From an uncultured Clostridia bacterium (GTDB lineage: Bacteria; Bacillota; Clostridia; Oscillospirales; Acutalibacteraceae), in NCBI GenBank assembly GCA_946410005.1, contig CAMJYS010000007.1, positions 1 to 14,539 of the forward strand: a DNA stretch of 14,539 nucleotides, in the 5' to 3' direction. This document shows, piece after piece, positions 5,780 through 12,921 of this stretch. The translations under genes were made by a program, and so were the position numbers. The notes under the pieces were generated by a model. That model was not told the DNA's origin. It saw nothing but the letters and a program-made list of their open reading frames with translations, and made no database searches. The stretch's first letter is position 1. Every line of letters starts with the position of its first letter.

Positions 5780-6778
5780 ATGAAAAACAAAAAACTCAAC
5801 AAGGCTTTATGTTCTGTTATATCTGTATTTTTAGCAACAAATAATTTGGCTTTTGCGACAAATCAATCTTCGGCTCGAACACATAGTTTACCGCAAAAAA
5901 TTGTAAAAAAAGTAAAAAACAACAAAATCGCAGCCGGAACACTTATATTTGGCACAGGATTAGTAATTGCCGGTACAATCGGACTTGTGCTTAATAGTAA
6001 TAAGGGAAAAGAAGTAATTACAAAAATTCAAGCAGACGAATGGTTCAAAAGATTGGGTGGTTATAAAAATAAATATATAGATGAGTACAAGAAAAAATAT
6101 GAAAATTTCGATGTTAAAGCTACAAACACACTAAATGATCAGCAAAATAAAAATTATAAAACAATCGAAAAAGATGTTCCTAGAACTGAATCGAGCTTTT
6201 CAGAAAATCAAAAAGACATGTGTTTGCAAATTTTGGAAAAAATATTAAAAATCAATGTTTGTGAGGGAACAGACTACGCGCAAGGATTTAACGATATAGC
6301 AGCGATGGTAATAAATAAATTTTTAAGATATTCCGATCATGATTACACGATTGAAGACGAAGCTAAAATTTATTATGTATATAAAACAATTGTTCATACA
6401 GTAAGCGACAAGGATCAAAAAGGTCAAACAGATGTTTTAAAATGCCAGGATAAAGTTTCAAACACACCGTTACAAATTCCTATAAGTGAAGAAGAAAGTA
6501 TTAATTTACAAAATTGTTTTATTTTACCTTCTTTACTTACTTGTTTGTCAAATTTTCCTTTAATTTTTTCTATAAGAGTATGGGATAGTATAATAGAAAA
6601 ATCAAACGGAAACTTCGATTCCGATTATGCATTTAATACTATATCGAATATCACAGTAAATATCGTAACTAAATTTTACAATTTCGATAGTAAAAATTTT
6701 TCAGATTTACTTGGCTCAAGAACCGAAAAATTTAAAGACGCGATATATAAATTTGTAAAAAAAGATTGTAAAATATAA
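5780..6778 (+). CDS. TBC-domain (Rab-GAP-like) protein with signal peptide and membrane helix
   Basis: A 332-residue protein. Residues 1-26 look like a signal peptide ending LAFA|T; residues 50-71 are a Gly-rich membrane helix preceded by a Lys-rich stretch. From about residue 83 the sequence follows the TBC order: DEWFKRLGG (W88), IEKDVPRT (129-136, the IxxDxxRT motif with arginine finger R135), a helix, TDYAQGFNDIAA (Y166, glutamine finger Q168, the YxQGxxDI motif closest to TBC1D20/Gyp8-type sequences), and RVWDSI (266-271, the late RxWD motif). TBC domains bind Rab GTPases and supply Arg and Gln in trans to speed GTP hydrolysis. The ATG has AAAGGTGG at spacing 7. If both hydrophobic segments insert, the TBC domain would be cytoplasmic; if the second translocates, it would be outside. 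TBC identity is by motif reading only; a chance resemblance is unlikely given three ordered motifs. Confidence 0.78.
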   Translation: MKNKKLNKALCSVISVFLATNNLAFATNQSSARTHSLPQKIVKKVKNNKIAAGTLIFGTGLVIAGTIGLVLNSNKGKEVITKIQADEWFKRLGGYKNKYIDEYKKKYENFDVKATNTLNDQQNKNYKTIEKDVPRTESSFSENQKDMCLQILEKILKINVCEGTDYAQGFNDIAAMVINKFLRYSDHDYTIEDEAKIYYVYKTIVHTVSDKDQKGQTDVLKCQDKVSNTPLQIPISEEESINLQNCFILPSLLTCLSNFPLIFSIRVWDSIIEKSNGNFDSDYAFNTISNITVNIVTKFYNFDSKNFSDLLGSRTEKFKDAIYKFVKKDCKI

Positions 6779-6784
6779 AAATCG

Positions 6785-6813
6785 ACTCCTGACTATTAAA
6801 GTCGGGAGTTTTT
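6785..6813. terminator. Bidirectional Rho-independent terminator
   Basis: A 10-bp stem with one G-T pair (ACTCCTGACT at 6785-6794 with AGTCGGGAGT at 6800-6809), a 5-nt ATTAA loop, and TTTTT after it on the plus strand. On the minus strand the stem is followed by CGATTTTTATATTTT. It lies between the ends of the TBC gene and the dehydrogenase gene, so it can stop transcripts from both sides. Confidence 0.85.
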
Positions 6814-6829
6814 ATAAGTTATTAATTTT

Positions 6830-7588
6830 TTAAACGCTGGTGTAACCGCCATCGATTGGAAGGATTGCGCCTGTTACGTAACTTGCTTCATTACTTGCCA
6901 AAAAAATTGCTCCTGCATTTAATTCTCCTTCACAACCATATCTTCCGAGCGGAACTGTTGCTTTCATATAACTTGTAAATTCCGGAGTTTTAAGAGTATC
7001 TCTTGTAAGCTCAGTTTCGAAGTATCCGGGACATATAGCATTACACGTTATATTATATTTTGCAAGTTCGCTCGCAACAGCTCTTGTAAAATTAATCACT
7101 CCACCTTTCGAAGTATGATATGCAACGGTATCCATTGCCATATTTCCTACCATTCCGTACATCGACGCAATATTTATAATTCGTCCATAATTATTCTTTT
7201 TCATAATTGCGGCGAATTCACGAGTGACGTAAAAAACACTATTTAAATCTACATCCATAGTAAAGTTCCACTCTTCGTCAGTCATATTTAACACGCCATT
7301 ATTTTTTGCGGAACCGGCACAGTTTACCAAAATATCGACTTTGCCAAATTTATTTTCAATTTCTTGCGCCGCTAATTTTATATTTTCTACATTGGTAACA
7401 TCACATTTAATTGCTAAACATTCCGAACCATTTTCTTCTATTTCTTTCTTTACGGATTCTAATCTATCTTTTCTCCTGGCAAGAATTGCTAAGCTTGCAC
7501 CTTGTTTCGCAAAAGCTATTGCCATTTGTCTTCCAAGACCGCTCGAAGCTCCAGTTACAACTGCTACTCGATTTTCTAAATTAAACAT
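6830..7588 (-). CDS. Short-chain dehydrogenase/reductase, sugar/polyol type
   Basis: A 252-residue classical SDR that reduces or oxidises a carbonyl/alcohol with NAD(P). Visible are the Rossmann motif TGASSGLG (12-19), ARR after strand 2, which favours NADP(H), NCAG (89-92, variant of NNAG), the catalytic S142 and YHTSK (Y157, K161), and the C-terminal PIDGGY. The overall sequence resembles gluconate 5-dehydrogenase and 2-deoxygluconate dehydrogenase-like SDRs more than FabG, but the substrate cannot be read from sequence alone. It is the last gene of the cytidine deaminase-transketolase operon, 24 bp after the transketolase C-half, with AGGAGA as ribosome binding site. The context suggests reduction or oxidation of a sugar made or used by the transketolase. 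Confidence 0.88.
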   Translation of the reverse strand: MFNLENRVAVVTGASSGLGRQMAIAFAKQGASLAILARRKDRLESVKKEIEENGSECLAIKCDVTNVENIKLAAQEIENKFGKVDILVNCAGSAKNNGVLNMTDEEWNFTMDVDLNSVFYVTREFAAIMKKNNYGRIINIASMYGMVGNMAMDTVAYHTSKGGVINFTRAVASELAKYNITCNAICPGYFETELTRDTLKTPEFTSYMKATVPLGRYGCEGELNAGAIFLASNEASYVTGAILPIDGGYTSV

Positions 7589-7612
7589 TTTATTCTCTCC
7601 TAACTTTTAAAT

Positions 7613-8539
7613 TTATTTTCGTTTTAAAACTTTACGAACTGCGTCAACTATATCATTACCAGTCATATGATATGTTTCTTTTAAATACGGTATTTTACCA
7701 ACCTGACCGAATTTATCATTAATTCCGATACATTCAATCGGAATAGGACATTCACTTGCTGAAACTTCTGCAATCGCTGAACGCAAACCGCCGATTACAT
7801 TATGATTTTCAACTGTTACCGCACAACCTGTTTTTCTTATAGACCTCAAAATACCCTCTGAGTCTATAGGTTTAATCGTATGAATATTTATTATTTCTGC
7901 ATTTATATTTTCTGATTGCAATATTTTATCAGCTTCCAAAACATCATTAATCGTTAAACCAGAGCAAAAAATACTTACGTCTGTTCCCTCTTTAATTACT
8001 TTTGATTTAAATAAATCAAATTTTTCGTTCGCATCAAAAATATCAGGTGTATTTTTTCGGAACATTCTTATATAAACAGGACCTTTGTATTTCAAAATTT
8101 GAGGGAATATATTTATTAATTGAGCGTTATCTACAGGCTCGAATATAACCATATTCGGTATACTTCTTAAAACCCCGATATCTTCAAAACTCATATGAGT
8201 TCCACCATTGTATTCTGCGCTTATTCCGGGGTCGGTACCGACAATTTTAACGTTTTGATTTGCATAACAGATTGAAATAGCTATTTGGTCACAAATTCTT
8301 CTAGTTGCAAAAGGAGTAAAACTACAAATAAATGGGATTAATCCATAACTGCTCATTCCCGCTGCAATAGATGCCATATTTTGCTCCGCTATACCAACAT
8401 TAATTGCTCTATCAGGGAATTTTTCGCTAAAATTACCCATTCCGTTTGGTTTAGCAAGGTCAGCGTTTAGAACAACTATATTTTCATTTTCATTCATAGC
8501 TTTTTCAAGTTCTAAAGCAAAAGCTTGTCGCATTTCCAT
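7613..8539 (-). CDS. Transketolase, C-terminal subunit
   Basis: A 308-residue half of a split transketolase. It holds the pyrimidine-binding (Pyr) and C-terminal domains. The key sequence is NVGIAEQNM (48-55), whose glutamate E52 activates the thiamine diphosphate cofactor; GTDPGISAEYNGGTHMSFEDI and the FEPVDN loop are also family-typical. It works as a heteromer with the N-terminal half encoded just upstream, moving two-carbon ketol units between sugar phosphates in the non-oxidative pentose phosphate pathway. Its ATG overlaps the stop codon of the N-half by one base (TAATG), indicating translational coupling, and AAAGGAG lies upstream. Split transketolases are normal in Clostridia, so this is not a frameshift. 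The exact sugar substrate could differ from the canonical one because of the neighbouring dehydrogenase. Confidence 0.95.
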   Translation of the reverse strand: MEMRQAFALELEKAMNENENIVVLNADLAKPNGMGNFSEKFPDRAINVGIAEQNMASIAAGMSSYGLIPFICSFTPFATRRICDQIAISICYANQNVKIVGTDPGISAEYNGGTHMSFEDIGVLRSIPNMVIFEPVDNAQLINIFPQILKYKGPVYIRMFRKNTPDIFDANEKFDLFKSKVIKEGTDVSIFCSGLTINDVLEADKILQSENINAEIINIHTIKPIDSEGILRSIRKTGCAVTVENHNVIGGLRSAIAEVSASECPIPIECIGINDKFGQVGKIPYLKETYHMTGNDIVDAVRKVLKRK

Positions 8540-9375
8540 TAATTATCATCTCCTTTTTGACGATTTTCCAATTCCTTTATTCCATCTAACATCATTTCTT
8601 GCGATATATTCATACTGTGATTACCTTTACCCGCTTTTATTGCAAAATTCACTCCACAACCTTTTATAGTGTTTAAAATTATCATAGAAGGTTTTTTATT
8701 ATTAATGGATTTAGCGTATTCAATAGCTTTGTCAACTTGTTCGCAATCATTTCCGTCTTCGACAACAAATACATTCCAGCCAAACGCTTTCCATTTATCG
8801 TCAAGTGGGTCTATCTTGCAAATTTCGTCAACAGTTCCGTCGAGCTGTAATTTATTATAGTCAGTAAAAGCGATTAAATTATCAAGCTTATGAGCAGAAG
8901 CATACATCGCAGCTTCCCAAATTTGACCTTCTTGCGTTTCTCCATCTCCAATAATAGTATAAATTTTTGCGTTATCTTTTTTTATTTTAGATGCTTGAGC
9001 TATACCAACCGCGCATGAAAAGCCTTGACCGAGCGAACCGGTGGTCATATCCACTCCAACTGTACGATTCATATCACAATGACTCGGCAAATTTGTTCCG
9101 GGTTTATTTAAAGTCAATAGCAAAGATTTCGGGAAATATCCTTTTTCTGCTAAAACAGCATAAACAGCCGGACCGCTATGACCTTTTGATACTACAAGCC
9201 TATCTCTGCCTTCTTTTTTAGGATTTGTCGGGTCTATATTCATGTGCTTATAGTAAAGCATTACCAATGTTTCAACTATTGAAAGCGAGCCTCCAATATG
9301 CCCTACTCCAAGCGTACCTATCTCGGTCAATATATTTTTTCGTATTTCTATACATTTACTATTAAAATCCAACAT
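8539..9375 (-). CDS. Transketolase, N-terminal subunit
   Basis: A 278-residue thiamine-diphosphate-binding half of a split transketolase. Visible are the GHIGGSLS segment (H26), the KGHSGPA motif (H66), and the ThDP/Mg signature GDGETQEGQ (143-151) followed by the conserved D/N in FTDYNKLQLDG. It supplies the PP-binding domain and pairs with the C-half encoded next. It starts 21 bp after the cytidine deaminase stop, with AGGAGG directly upstream of the ATG, and so belongs to the same transcript. The two halves together correspond to a single-chain transketolase of usual length (about 590 residues here, slightly shorter than the E. coli enzyme). Confidence 0.95.
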   Translation of the reverse strand: MLDFNSKCIEIRKNILTEIGTLGVGHIGGSLSIVETLVMLYYKHMNIDPTNPKKEGRDRLVVSKGHSGPAVYAVLAEKGYFPKSLLLTLNKPGTNLPSHCDMNRTVGVDMTTGSLGQGFSCAVGIAQASKIKKDNAKIYTIIGDGETQEGQIWEAAMYASAHKLDNLIAFTDYNKLQLDGTVDEICKIDPLDDKWKAFGWNVFVVEDGNDCEQVDKAIEYAKSINNKKPSMIILNTIKGCGVNFAIKAGKGNHSMNISQEMMLDGIKELENRQKGDDN

Positions 9376-9396
9376 AAATCCTCCTAATAAAAATTT

Positions 9397-9819
9397 TTAT
9401 AAATTATCGCTCCCGAAACTTTCCGGCAATAAATCTTCTAAAGTGTATATTTTATAATCGTCAACGCTTTTGGCCAAAATAATTTTGAAAGTCTTGGGGT
9501 TGCAAAACTCTCTTAGCGCTTGCCTGCACATACCACACGGTGGACAATACTCCGAAAAGCTATCATCTATATCTCTTTTGCCAACAACAGCTATTGCTTT
9601 GAAATGTTTATGCCCGTCATATACTGCTCTAAAAAGCGCCGTACGTTCCGCACAATTACAAATTGAATAAGCCGCGCATTCAATATTAAATCCCTCGTAA
9701 ATCTTAAAATCGTCCGTAAGAATAGCCGCACCGACTTTGAATTTAGAATATGGCGAATAAGCTTTTTCGCACGAATCCATAGCAGACAATATAAGTTTAT
9801 TTATATAATCTTTCTCCAT
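9397..9819 (-). CDS. cdd: Cytidine deaminase
   Basis: A 140-residue zinc enzyme of the short homotetrameric class, which converts cytidine or deoxycytidine to uridine or deoxyuridine in pyrimidine salvage. The catalytic motifs are intact: C56-A57-E58 (CAE in NCAERTA) and PPCGMC (C95, C98), giving three Cys zinc ligands and E58 as proton shuttle. YSPYSKFKVGAA near the N-terminus and FNIECAAY are substrate-site segments. Several in-frame starts exist (GTG 9831, ATG 9825, ATG 9819); the ATG at 9819 is chosen because GGAG lies 6 nt upstream and the protein then begins as other family members do. It leads the operon with the transketolase halves and the SDR, which suggests ribose from nucleosides is fed into sugar-phosphate metabolism. 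Confidence 0.95.
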   Translation of the reverse strand: MEKDYINKLILSAMDSCEKAYSPYSKFKVGAAILTDDFKIYEGFNIECAAYSICNCAERTALFRAVYDGHKHFKAIAVVGKRDIDDSFSEYCPPCGMCRQALREFCNPKTFKIILAKSVDDYKIYTLEDLLPESFGSDNL

Positions 9820-9865
9820 AGTCATCTCCACTTTTTATTAATATAAATTTATCACCTAAAATTAT

Positions 9866-9894
9866 AGTATAATATATCGTAACATAAATTTCAA
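9866..9894 (-). promoter_or_regulatory. Promoter for the cdd-transketolase-SDR operon
   Basis: On the minus strand TTGAAA (9894-9889) is followed after 17 bp by TATACT (9871-9866). Transcription would begin near 9859, about 40 nt before the cdd ATG at 9819. It is divergent from the promoter at 9929-9957. Confidence 0.6.
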
Positions 9895-9928
9895 AAATGA
9901 AAAATTAATTTAAAATTTCATATAAAAA

Positions 9929-9957
9929 TTGAAACTTTATCCGTATTTGTGTAATAT
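9929..9957 (+). promoter_or_regulatory. Probable promoter for the small anchored protein and yfmF-yfmH-lgt
   Basis: TTGAAA (9929-9934), 17 bp, then TAATAT (9952-9957). The -10 is only a 4/6 match, but the spacing is ideal and the position, about 35 nt before the TTG start codon, is right. No better candidate is seen in the divergent gap. Confidence 0.4.
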
Positions 9958-9998
9958 TTATATGTATAACAATTGTAAAAAATGAGGTGAAATGAATA

Positions 9999-10325
9999 TT
10001 GAATAAAAAAATTTCAAATTATATTATTACAACATTAGCTTTAATTTGGGGATTTTCTGGTATCTTGCCTTTAAATATTAACTCGGCTAATTCTGTTGAC
10101 TTTAACAATCTTTTTTTAAAGACTTCCGCATCTTCGGAAGAAAATCAAGATTCAGATGAACTTAATTTCATAAAATCAAATGAAAACATCAAAAGTTTTC
10201 TAGACAACGATTCGCTACTTTTATATGGCGGAATAGCATTATGTTCTATATCTGTTGCCGGAATAACTTTTATTTTGATGCCAAAAAGACAAAAAAAGAA
10301 TAAAAAAAGAAAAGACCAACAATAA
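9999..10325 (+). CDS. Small signal-peptide protein with C-terminal membrane anchor
   Basis: A 108-residue protein that I do not recognise. It has an N-terminal signal peptide (MNKKISNYIITTLALIWGF, possible cleavage near NINSA|N at 30), a polar Ser/Glu/Asp/Asn-rich middle (31-70), a membrane helix (about 73-93) and a strongly basic tail (KRQKKNKKRK). The layout resembles a sortase-anchored protein without an LPxTG motif, so the likely state is a single-pass protein with a short outside domain. It starts with TTG: GAGGTGA lies 8 nt upstream, and the nearby ATG at 9992 opens only a four-codon frame. It is 36 bp upstream of yfmF and probably co-transcribed. The GTPase at 2755-3864 shows the same order of signal peptide, outer part, helix and basic tail. 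Confidence 0.72.
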   Translation: MNKKISNYIITTLALIWGFSGILPLNINSANSVDFNNLFLKTSASSEENQDSDELNFIKSNENIKSFLDNDSLLLYGGIALCSISVAGITFILMPKRQKKNKKRKDQQ

Positions 10326-10361
10326 TTTATTAAAAATATTTTTGGAGGCTGACAAAAAATA

Positions 10362-11633
10362 ATGAACAATATAATCACCAAAGAAATATGCGACGGTGTG
10401 AATTTTACTTATATTCCGAGCAATAAATTCAAAACTACAGTTGTATCTTTTTCTGCGTTTTCTAATTTAAACAAAGAAGACATTTCTAAAAATTCTATTA
10501 TTCCTTGTCTTCTTACTAATTCGTGCAAAAAATATCCTTCGTTTCTTAAAATAAGCACTAAGTTAGAAGAGCTTTACGGTTCTTCTGTTTCTAAAAATTC
10601 AGGTAAACTCGGTGATGTGCAGGTTTTGACCATATCTGCCGAAAGTTTAAACAATGAATTTACTCAAAATTCGGAAAATAATATTTTAGAAACTTCTAAA
10701 CTACTATGCGAAATGATTTTCAATCCCAATATTATTGACGGAAAATTCGATGAAGTTTCTTTAAATCAAGAAAAAAGGCAACTTATAGAAAACATTCAAG
10801 CTGAACTTAACGACAAAAGGTTATATGCACGAAAAAAATGCGAAGAAATTATGTGCAAAAATGAAAAGTACGGCATAAACGAGAGCGTTGAAACAGTTCA
10901 AAATTTAAAAAATGAAGATATTTTTGAAGCTTGGAAAAATATTTTAAAATCGTCGCACATCGAAATAATTATTGTTGGAAATTGCGAATACAATTTAATT
11001 TTTGATGAATTTAAAAATAATTTTTCGAATATAGAACGCTCAAATATAGAAAAATGTGAACAAGAGATAGTCGAAGAAATAGAAAAAATCACGGAAGCAA
11101 CCGAAAAAATGGATGTAACACAGTGCAAACTTGTTATGGGATTTAGAACTAAAATTGCTAAACCGAGCGAAGATGTCGACGCTGTAAAAGTTATGAATGC
11201 ACTACTCGGAGGAACGCCTCAATCCAAATTATTTTTAAACGTTAGAGAAAAGAAAAGCTTATGCTACTATTGTTCTTCGAGATATAATCCGAATAAAGGC
11301 GTTTTGTTCATCGAAAGTGGCGTTGAAAAAGAAAACATCGGCAAAGCAAAAGAAGAAATTTTAAATCAAATTCAAGAAATAAAACTCGGGAATTTCAGCG
11401 ACAAAGATCTTTTAGAAACAAAACTATTTATAACTCAAAGCATTCAAAAAATCGATGACGATTTAGGTGCACTTGGTTCGTGGTATGTTTCTCGTGCTTT
11501 TGACGAAAACAAACAAAGTCCGATTGATGCTATAGAAAAAATAAATTCGATTTCTAGAGAAAAAGTAATAGAAGTTGCCAGAAAATTATCACTTGACACG
11601 ATTTATACATTATCCGGAAAGGATGGGATTTAA
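10362..11633 (+). CDS. yfmF: M16 family non-catalytic partner, YfmF-like
   Basis: A 423-residue protein with the two-lobed M16 (insulinase/pitrilysin) fold but no HxxEH zinc motif: the place it should occupy reads NSIIPCLLTNSCKKYPS. The following LEELYGSSVSKNSGKLGD is typical of the inactive YfmF/YmfF subgroup. Such proteins pair with an active partner encoded next to them, here YfmH. In Bacillus subtilis the ymfF, ymfH and ymfI genes are needed for 5-aminopentanol modification of elongation factor P; neither efp nor ymfI is in this window. The middle (about 160-250) is rich in Glu and Lys; the C-terminal lobe holds LLGGTPQSKLFLNVREKKSLCYY, the M16 substrate-binding R/Y-type segment. The ribosome binding site GGAGG is 13 nt from the ATG, longer than usual. 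Confidence 0.88.
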   Translation: MNNIITKEICDGVNFTYIPSNKFKTTVVSFSAFSNLNKEDISKNSIIPCLLTNSCKKYPSFLKISTKLEELYGSSVSKNSGKLGDVQVLTISAESLNNEFTQNSENNILETSKLLCEMIFNPNIIDGKFDEVSLNQEKRQLIENIQAELNDKRLYARKKCEEIMCKNEKYGINESVETVQNLKNEDIFEAWKNILKSSHIEIIIVGNCEYNLIFDEFKNNFSNIERSNIEKCEQEIVEEIEKITEATEKMDVTQCKLVMGFRTKIAKPSEDVDAVKVMNALLGGTPQSKLFLNVREKKSLCYYCSSRYNPNKGVLFIESGVEKENIGKAKEEILNQIQEIKLGNFSDKDLLETKLFITQSIQKIDDDLGALGSWYVSRAFDENKQSPIDAIEKINSISREKVIEVARKLSLDTIYTLSGKDGI

Positions 11634-11634
11634 T

Positions 11635-12921
11635 ATGACTCCAAAAATTGTAGACAATAATTTAATAAAAGAAAAATATTTTTATATGTCACATCCTTCC
11701 GGACTTGATATTTACATTCATCCGAAAAAAAATTACAAATCTAATTATGCTATATTCGGCACTAAATTCGGCTCTATAAACAATAAATTTAAACTCGATA
11801 ACGAGGAAAGTTATACGATTGTGCCGGACGGTATTGCGCATTACTTAGAGCATAAGCTTTTCGAAAGTAAAGAAGGTGATGCGTTTAGTCTTTTTGCTAA
11901 AACAGGAGCTTCTGCTAATGCTTATACTTCTTTTGAAAAAACCGCTTATCTTTTTTCTTGCACAGAAAATTTCGAAAGCTCACTCGAAATACTTCTAAAT
12001 TTTGTACAGTCCCCATACTTTACGGAAGAAAACGTAAAAAAAGAGCAAGGTATTATCGGACAAGAAATAAAAATGTATGAAGATAGCCCTGATTGGAAAA
12101 TCTTTATAAATCTATTAGGAGCTTTGTATAAAAATCACCCTGTCAAAATAGACATAGCGGGCTCAGTTGAATCAATTGCAAAAATAACTCCAGAAACTTT
12201 ATATAAATGTTACGACGCATTTTATAATTTAAACAATATGGTACTGTGCATAGTCGGAGATGTTGAACCCGATAAAATTTTTTCTATTGTAAATAAAAAT
12301 CTAAAAAATCGTCCTGCTGTAAAAGTTGAAAAATATTATCCGGACGAACCAGTTGAAGTCGTTAAGGATACAGTTACAGAAAAATTCGATATACAAACGT
12401 CATCATTTTGCTTGGGATTCAAAGAAAAAATGGATTCCGGAGAAATTCGCACATGCAAAGAACTTGCTTATACCGACATAATTTTAAAATGTATCGCATC
12501 TAAGACTTCTGAAATGTACCAAGATTTATTAAATCAAGGTTTAATAAACACATCATCTTTTGCGACAGAATATTTCGAAGGACCTGCATACGCTTCAATA
12601 ATTTTTTCAGGAGAATCACCCAATCCTAAAAAAACCGCTAAAATTATTAGAAATTATGCCGATAAAATAAAAAAATCCGGTATAGACAAAGAAACTTTCG
12701 AAAGATCAAAAAAAGCAATATATGGTCAAAATCTAAGCGCATTCAATAGCGTTTCGGATATCGCAAATTTAAGTCTTGCTTTTGCGTTATCAGGACGGGA
12801 AATTTTTGAGTATATAAATGAAATCGAAAACGCAAATTTTGATGAAATTAGCAAAGAATTATCTAAACATTTAGACAGCAAATATAGTGCACTTTCGATT
12901 GTTGAGCCGAAAAATGACTAA
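11635..12921 (+). CDS. yfmH: M16 zinc peptidase, YfmH-like
   Basis: A 428-residue M16 metallopeptidase, the catalytic partner of the preceding gene. It has the inverted zinc motif HYLEH (H69, E72, H73) and the downstream acidic helix GQEIKMYEDSPDW that supplies the third zinc ligand (probably E144). GASANAYTSFEKTAYLF is the usual following strand pair. The ATG at 11635 is 2 bp after the yfmF stop and is preceded by AAAGGATGG; the longer in-frame extension upstream from 11575 would overlap yfmF by 59 bp and lacks family support. In Bacillus subtilis the homologous pair is tied to EF-P 5-aminopentanol modification; the peptide substrate is not known to me. Its stop overlaps the start of lgt by 8 bp, which points to translational coupling. 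Confidence 0.92.
   Translation: MTPKIVDNNLIKEKYFYMSHPSGLDIYIHPKKNYKSNYAIFGTKFGSINNKFKLDNEESYTIVPDGIAHYLEHKLFESKEGDAFSLFAKTGASANAYTSFEKTAYLFSCTENFESSLEILLNFVQSPYFTEENVKKEQGIIGQEIKMYEDSPDWKIFINLLGALYKNHPVKIDIAGSVESIAKITPETLYKCYDAFYNLNNMVLCIVGDVEPDKIFSIVNKNLKNRPAVKVEKYYPDEPVEVVKDTVTEKFDIQTSSFCLGFKEKMDSGEIRTCKELAYTDIILKCIASKTSEMYQDLLNQGLINTSSFATEYFEGPAYASIIFSGESPNPKKTAKIIRNYADKIKKSGIDKETFERSKKAIYGQNLSAFNSVSDIANLSLAFALSGREIFEYINEIENANFDEISKELSKHLDSKYSALSIVEPKND

Noticed and set aside
7613..9375. Transketolase broken by a frameshift
   Set aside because: The two halves meet at the natural domain boundary, have their own ribosome binding sites and a TAATG junction; split transketolases are a normal form in Clostridia.
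11575..11634. Longer N-terminus for YfmH
   Set aside because: It lies almost wholly within the end of yfmF in another frame; the ATG at 11635 has a proper ribosome binding site and the expected family start.
12887..12913. GTG start for lgt at 12887
   Set aside because: It would lie within yfmH and adds residues not typical of Lgt; the ATG overlapping the yfmH stop is the better start.
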